Positions 14,485-18,620 of a stretch of DNA of 18,620 nt are shown one piece after another. The position numbers and the translations under genes are program-made. Origin of the DNA: JBBRNH01 sp038230415 (GTDB taxonomy: Bacteria > Bacteroidota > Bacteroidia > Cytophagales > Spirosomataceae); NCBI GenBank assembly GCA_038230415.1, contig JBBRNH010000099.1, positions 1-18,620 on the forward strand, written 5' to 3'. How positions within the stretch are numbered: position 1 is the stretch's first letter; every line of letters begins with the position of its first letter. Under the pieces are notes generated by a model. It saw only the letters and a program-made list of their open reading frames with translations. It ran no database searches and was not told the DNA's origin.

Positions 14485-15066
14485 TTACCGGAAAATCTCC
14501 CCGTGTTCGATGAGCAATTCAGGAAAAATGTAGCTGGCAATCGGGCCGGGTTTTTCGTAGATACCGATTTGCTCAAACACGCCTTTCTGCAACCCGAAGA
14601 CGTGGACAACCTGTTCTTTTGGCTCCACGATCCAGTATTCGCGCACACCGGCCTGTTCGTAGAGGTTAAATTTTTCGTTGAAGTCCTTTTTTATCGTTCC
14701 CGGCGAGGTGATCTCCACAATCCAGTCGGGTGCGCCCAAACAGCCATCGTCGTCGAGTTTATCTAAGTCACAAACTACGCAGATGTCGGGCTGGACAACG
14801 GTTTGAATGCTGTTGGGTTTGCGGCTGTCAGGAATAAGCAAGCGCACATCAAACGGAGCATCATACACTTGACATGACTTATCCCGAAAATAAGTTATTA
14901 TCTCATATTCGAGATTGACCGATGCTTTTTGATGCATCCGTTTGGGAGCAGCCATCGGCAAAATCTTACCCCGAATGAGTTCAATGCGCTCCGTAAACTG
15001 CCACGTCAGGTAGTCGGCGTAGGTGTAGCGTTGGGTTGGGTCTAACTGCGAAAGGTCAGTAATCAT
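14485..15066 (-). CDS. Uma2 family (DUF820) putative endonuclease
   Basis: A 193-residue protein of the Uma2/DUF820 family, PD-(D/E)XK superfamily proteins of largely unknown role. Visible landmarks are YTYADYLTW and ERIELIRGKILPM near the N-terminus, then QPDICVVCD (D94), APDWIVEITSPGT (E118), the Lys run KKDFNEK and YEQAGVREYWIV, the usual active-site order. I choose ATG at 15066; an in-frame TTG at 15090 would add eight residues, but it falls in the short gap behind the glucosidase gene. The glucosidase stop is 41 bp upstream, so read-through co-expression is possible, but a functional link is not implied. These genes are commonly scattered as multi-copy solitary genes. Confidence 0.88.
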   Translation of the reverse strand: MITDLSQLDPTQRYTYADYLTWQFTERIELIRGKILPMAAPKRMHQKASVNLEYEIITYFRDKSCQVYDAPFDVRLLIPDSRKPNSIQTVVQPDICVVCDLDKLDDDGCLGAPDWIVEITSPGTIKKDFNEKFNLYEQAGVREYWIVEPKEQVVHVFGLQKGVFEQIGIYEKPGPIASYIFPELLIEHGEIFR

Positions 15067-15107
15067 CAGAAAGTCAGTTTGTTGTAACAAAAATACAGAA
15101 TCACTCC

Positions 15108-17777
15108 CTACTTTTCCACCGCAGCCAGTTCGGTCTTAAACTGATACAGATACTCGATTAAATCGGCCACAAGACCCGTCCAGCCGGTTTGGTGGTTGGC
15201 TCCGAGGCCGCTGCCGGTGTCGCCATGAAAATACTCGTGGAACAGGTACAGGTCTTTGAAGTGCGGGTCGGTTTGCTGTTTCTGGTCAGTGCCGAATGCC
15301 GGAATCAGGCCCGTTTTTGGGTCGCGCCGGAAGATGTTGATGAGCCGCTCCACCACCTGCATCGTCGCTTCTTTCACGCTCATGACGTGGCCGGAGTTGG
15401 TCGGGTATTCGACCTCAAAATCGTCGCCGTAATACTGGTAAAACTTTAACAGGGAGTCGAGTAGCAGAAAATTCACCGGAAACCAGACCGGCCCGCGCCA
15501 GTTGGAGTTACCCCCAAAGATGCTCGTTTCTGACTCTGCCGGGGCGTAGCGCACCCGAAACACCTCGCCATTCAGCGCAAATTCGTAGGGCGTTTTGTCG
15601 TGATGTTTCGACAATGCCCGGATGCCGTAATCCGACAGAAATTCGGTTTCGTCGAACACCCGTTTCAGAATCATTTTCATCCGGTGGCCGCGTAGCAAAC
15701 TCAGCAGGTGGGTTTCGCCCTTGCCCGGCTCGTGCCACCGCGAGACGAGACTCGCTAAGTCGGGGCGGTTGGTGAGTACCCACTCGATGCGCCGTTTGAA
15801 ATCGGGCAGGCGAGACAGCAGGGCTTCGTCGAGAATCTCAACGGCAAACAACGGAATCAGGCCCACCATCGAGCGGATTTTGAGCAGCCGGGCGCGTTGA
15901 CCGGGCAAGTGCAGCACGTCGTAATAAAACTGATCGTCTTCGTCCCAGAGGCTGATATTCTGCTTGCCGAGGTTGTTCATGGCAGCCGCGATGTGCAGAA
16001 AATGCTCGAAAAACTTGCTCGCCATGTCCTGATACGAGGGCCGGGTGAGGGCAATTTCGCAGGCAATACGGAGCATATTCAGCGTGTACATCGCCATCCA
16101 GCCCGTGCCGTCGGCCTGTTCGATGCGGCCCCCCATCGGCAACGGCTGGCTCCGGTCAAAAACCCCGATGTTATCTAAACCTAAAAATCCACCGCCAAAA
16201 ATATTGTTGCCCAGCGCGTCTTTGCGGTTGACCCACCACGTAAAGTTCAGCAGCAGTTTGTGAAATACCCGCTCCAGAAACGCCACGTCGCCCACACCGT
16301 TTTGGTCGCGGTCAATTTCATAAACTTTCCAGGTGGCCCAGGCATGAACGGGCGGGTTCACATCCGAAAAATTCCATTCGTAGGCCGGAATCTGTCCGTT
16401 GGGGTGCATATAATACTCGCGGAGGACAACGGCGAGCTGGCGTTTGGCAAAATTGGGGTCAAGCCGGGCGAGCGTGAGGGTGTGAAATGCCAAATCCCAG
16501 GCCGCAAACCAGGGGTATTCCCATTTGTCGGGCATACTCAGAATGTTGGCCGTGTACATATGCCGCCAGCCCTCGTTGCGGGCGTAAGCGCGGCCCTGAA
16601 ACGGAATCGGCATCTTGGGATCGCCTTTGAGCCATTCGTTCACGTTGTAATAATAAAACTGCTTGTTCCAGAGCATCCCGGCGTAGGCCTGCCGTTGAAT
16701 CATCCGCAGTTCGGGGTCTTCAACGTTCTTCTGCAACTCGCCATAAAACTCCTCGGCTTCGGCCATGCGGTCGGTAAAAATCGCGTCGAAATCAGCAAAG
16801 GCATCGGGCAGGTGGGTGTTGTCGGAAAACCGCAGCCGAATCTCGACCGACTCGCCGGGCGGCACCATCCGTTCGTAGCGGGCCGAGGCTTTGGTGCCAA
16901 TCTGATTGGGGTTCACCGCGTCGCGCCTGCCGTTGATAACGGCGTTGTTGATACCGTCTTTGCAGTAGGGCGTTTTGTTGGGCTTGCCATAAAGCCGCTC
17001 GGTGTTGGTGTCATTCTCGCAAAAGAGCAGCTCGTCGGCATCCTGGCAGTAGAGTTTATACTTGCCTAACTGCTTGTGCGCCACCTCTATTTGCGTGTTG
17101 GCAATGCCGGTCAGCATCGGTTTCTGGCTGTACTGCTCGTATCCCCAGGCCCACGTATTTCTGAACCAGATTGTGGGCAGGAGCGTAATGGGCGCGGCAA
17201 CGGCAGCCCGGTTATGCGCCGTGATTTTTACGCACCAGTCATTTTGGTCGGCTTTGGCATACTCGATGTCAATATCAAAATATTCGTCTTTCTCGAAGAT
17301 ACCCGTGTCCGTAATCTCAAATTCGGGTTGGGTTCGGCTCCGGCGTTTCGATTCCACGATGAGCCGGTTATACGGAAACTCGTTCTGCGGAAACTTATAC
17401 CGCATCTTCATGTAGGCGTGCGTAGGCGTACTGTCGAGGTAATAATAGAGTTCTTTCACGTCTTCGCCGTGATTGCCCTCCGGCCCGGTCAGCCCAAAAA
17501 GCCGTTCTTTCAGGATACCGTCTTTGTGGTTCCAGAACGCCAGTGCGAAACAGATATGGCCTTTGTTGTCTGACACGCCCCCGATACCTTCTTCGCCCCA
17601 GCGGTAGGCGCGGGCGCGGGCCATGTCGTGACTGACAAAGTTCCAGGCATCGCCGTAGCCGCTATAATCTTCGCGGACGGTTCCCCAGGCGCGTTCGGCG
17701 AGGTAGGGTCCCCATTTTTTCCAGCCTTTATTGTCGGCGCGGTCGTTGATGCGGATTTTTTCGGCAATTGAGGTCAT
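15108..17777 (-). CDS. GH63/MGH1-like glucosidase
   Basis: An 889-residue protein resembling the bacterial 'glucosidase' group related to glycoside hydrolase family 63 and MGH1-like enzymes, which cleave alpha-glucosidic bonds with inversion in an (alpha/alpha)6 barrel. Recognisable segments are ERAWGTVREDYSGYGDAW near the N-terminus, PTIWFRNTWAWG, the barrel motifs WEYPWFAAWDLAFHTL, PAYEWNFSDVNPPVHAWA, FGGGFLGLDNIGVFDRS, QADGTGWMAMYTLNML, GNSNWRGPVWFPVNFLLL and the final HQTGWTGLVADLIEYL. I infer that the catalytic acids lie in the EWNFSD and LDNIGVFDRS regions but cannot assign them. There is no signal peptide, so a cytoplasmic enzyme is likely; its substrate may be a storage or compatible alpha-glucoside. 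An exact -7-like octamer lies about 29 bp upstream. Confidence 0.9.
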   Translation of the reverse strand: MTSIAEKIRINDRADNKGWKKWGPYLAERAWGTVREDYSGYGDAWNFVSHDMARARAYRWGEEGIGGVSDNKGHICFALAFWNHKDGILKERLFGLTGPEGNHGEDVKELYYYLDSTPTHAYMKMRYKFPQNEFPYNRLIVESKRRSRTQPEFEITDTGIFEKDEYFDIDIEYAKADQNDWCVKITAHNRAAVAAPITLLPTIWFRNTWAWGYEQYSQKPMLTGIANTQIEVAHKQLGKYKLYCQDADELLFCENDTNTERLYGKPNKTPYCKDGINNAVINGRRDAVNPNQIGTKASARYERMVPPGESVEIRLRFSDNTHLPDAFADFDAIFTDRMAEAEEFYGELQKNVEDPELRMIQRQAYAGMLWNKQFYYYNVNEWLKGDPKMPIPFQGRAYARNEGWRHMYTANILSMPDKWEYPWFAAWDLAFHTLTLARLDPNFAKRQLAVVLREYYMHPNGQIPAYEWNFSDVNPPVHAWATWKVYEIDRDQNGVGDVAFLERVFHKLLLNFTWWVNRKDALGNNIFGGGFLGLDNIGVFDRSQPLPMGGRIEQADGTGWMAMYTLNMLRIACEIALTRPSYQDMASKFFEHFLHIAAAMNNLGKQNISLWDEDDQFYYDVLHLPGQRARLLKIRSMVGLIPLFAVEILDEALLSRLPDFKRRIEWVLTNRPDLASLVSRWHEPGKGETHLLSLLRGHRMKMILKRVFDETEFLSDYGIRALSKHHDKTPYEFALNGEVFRVRYAPAESETSIFGGNSNWRGPVWFPVNFLLLDSLLKFYQYYGDDFEVEYPTNSGHVMSVKEATMQVVERLINIFRRDPKTGLIPAFGTDQKQQTDPHFKDLYLFHEYFHGDTGSGLGANHQTGWTGLVADLIEYLYQFKTELAAVEK

Positions 17778-17805
17778 AGTCAGGCAGTCGGTGGTTGCAA
17801 AGCCG

Positions 17806-17813
17806 CAAATATA
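17806..17813 (-). promoter_or_regulatory. Candidate -7 element for the glucosidase gene
   Basis: On the minus strand this is TATATTTG, an exact TAnnTTTG match, 28 bp before the ATG at 17777 and predicting a leader of about 20-25 nt. The -33 region is not clear. Confidence 0.5.
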
Positions 17814-17870
17814 AGGCCGGGCTTCATTGGCTATAGAAACTATTAAAGCGTTAAGTGCCTGAGAACCGGG

Positions 17871-17990
17871 TTGAGTTAGTCCCGGAGGGGCGCAATCTGT
17901 CGGGGCGGGATTATTTCTACCACAGTACTCCCCGGCGTGGCGTACTCAGAGCCTGCATTACGTCCTGTGGGCATCGGGTAATCTTCAACT
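17871..17990. repeat. Candidate dispersed intergenic repeat in 17778-18095
   Basis: The 318-bp gap between the glucosidase start and the next gene holds the -7 candidate at 17806-17813 and then this segment. It contains GC-rich blocks (tcccggaggggcg, gtcggggcggga, ctccccggcg) and a small inverted pair, agtac/gtact, at about 17925-17947. Its ends are weakly inverted (gttgag near 17873, cttcaac near 17983). It has the look of repetitive intergenic elements seen in Bacteroidota, but only one copy is in this window, so the call rests on general resemblance. No RNA gene is recognised here. Confidence 0.3.
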
Positions 17991-18095
17991 AATTTTCTTG
18001 ATCTCTTCCAACCCTTTTGCCGATATTCAGGTCTCTGGTGTAGAAACGGGTGTTTCTGGATTATCTCAACCAACTTTTATCAATTCCCAAATTTT

Positions 18096-18620
18096 ATGAA
18101 AAATCAATATCGTTCGTGGCTCCGGCTGTTGTGCGGGGCGTTATGGCTGCTGCTGTGGGCAGGGCCGTTGGTAAGTACCGGCGCGTGGGCGCAAACAGGG
18201 CTGGCTCCCCCTCTGCAATGGCAGCGTGTTGTTGACAAGCAGGGTGTAACGGTCAAAAATCAGGACATGAAGCCCACCAGCGATGGCGGCTGCGTTGTAC
18301 TGGGAAAATTGGATAACGGTCAGGCATTCGTTCGGAAGTACACTATGTCGGGTGATGTTTCATGGGAGCAATCCATACAGGGGCCAAACCGTGAAGAACT
18401 GTGGGCGAAGTTTATCGTCCCTACTCAGGACAATAAGTACCTGATTCTGGGTAGTACAGACGGTATAGACACCGGATATTTTATGGCAAAACTGAGCAGT
18501 AGCGGGCAAACAGAATGGGTCAAAACCACTGCTTCTGCCGGTGCGTATTTTACAAGTGCTGTTCAATCTGCCGACGGGGGTATAATAGCGGCAGGGGCCA
18601 GACGAAATCCCGCAGCAGCA
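18096..18620 (+). CDS. Secreted repeat protein, 5' part (runs off the window)
   Basis: The frame opens at ATG 18096 and is still open at the last base (175 codons). It starts with a long signal peptide (basic MKNQYRSWLR, a Leu/Trp-rich core, cleavage probably after GAWA). The mature part shows repeats of about 50 residues: KPTSDGGCVVLGKLDNGQAF, then TQDNKYLILGSTDGIDTGYF with MAKLSSSGQTEWVKT, then SADGGIIAAGA. The D(G/N)(G/K)..(V/I)(L/I).(G/A) pattern is that of beta-propeller-like repeats common in large Bacteroidota surface proteins, many of which carry a C-terminal type IX secretion sorting domain. That end is outside the window, so the route and function cannot be stated. Confidence 0.85.
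   Translation, partial: MKNQYRSWLRLLCGALWLLLWAGPLVSTGAWAQTGLAPPLQWQRVVDKQGVTVKNQDMKPTSDGGCVVLGKLDNGQAFVRKYTMSGDVSWEQSIQGPNREELWAKFIVPTQDNKYLILGSTDGIDTGYFMAKLSSSGQTEWVKTTASAGAYFTSAVQSADGGIIAAGARRNPAAA

Noticed and set aside
16260..17069. 269-codon plus-strand frame opposite the glucosidase gene
   Set aside because: The opposite strand has an intact, well-recognised glucosidase; this frame has no recognisable family and is a typical antisense artefact.

Overview
The window looks like chromosomal DNA of a Bacteroidota member, most plausibly order Cytophagales (Spirosoma-like). The reasons are an Oar-like TonB-dependent outer membrane protein, DUF4403 and PepSY-like lipoproteins, an enolase/FtsB-DivIC pair, several genes without a clear Shine-Dalgarno sequence, and promoter-like octamers fitting the Bacteroidota -7 consensus TAnnTTTG. 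The taxon is inferred from gene content only.

Layout. (1) 1-1773: a small recombination module on the minus strand, ssb followed by a tyrosine recombinase, with three copies of a 16-bp repeat at an exact 47-bp period just past the recombinase stop. (2) 1829-5549, plus strand: exported M20 peptidase, DUF4403 lipoprotein and a two-repeat PepSY-like lipoprotein, closed by a strong bidirectional terminator. A 17-codon fossil of a second DUF4403 3' end follows at 5641-5691. (3) 5707-10456, plus strand: a likely operon of enolase, FtsB/DivIC-like protein, low-molecular-weight tyrosine phosphatase, Rpn/transposase_31 family nuclease and phosphoglycerate mutase (gpmI). Two palindromic intergenic elements abut the non-ATG start codons of its second and third genes. 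(4) 10459-10976: an AT-rich scar with a 19-codon hicA-like remnant and a decayed DUF5655 gene, ending in a 20-bp-stem terminator. (5) 10993-14124, minus: the Oar-like receptor. (6) 14235-14461, plus: a short HicB-like protein and a terminator. (7) 14485-17777, minus: a GH63/MGH1-like glucosidase followed by a Uma2 family protein. (8) 17778-18095: intergenic DNA with a possible dispersed repeat. (9) 18096 to the end: the 5' part of a secreted repeat protein.

Enolase and gpmI catalyse consecutive glycolytic steps and probably share a transcript with a cell-division gene. The rest is a mixture of envelope functions and genome-flux genes or debris. The feature least explained by ordinary annotation is the recombinase-linked 47-bp-period repeat array. 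The DUF5655 and DUF4403 fossils and the start-codon-abutting palindromes are also worth attention.
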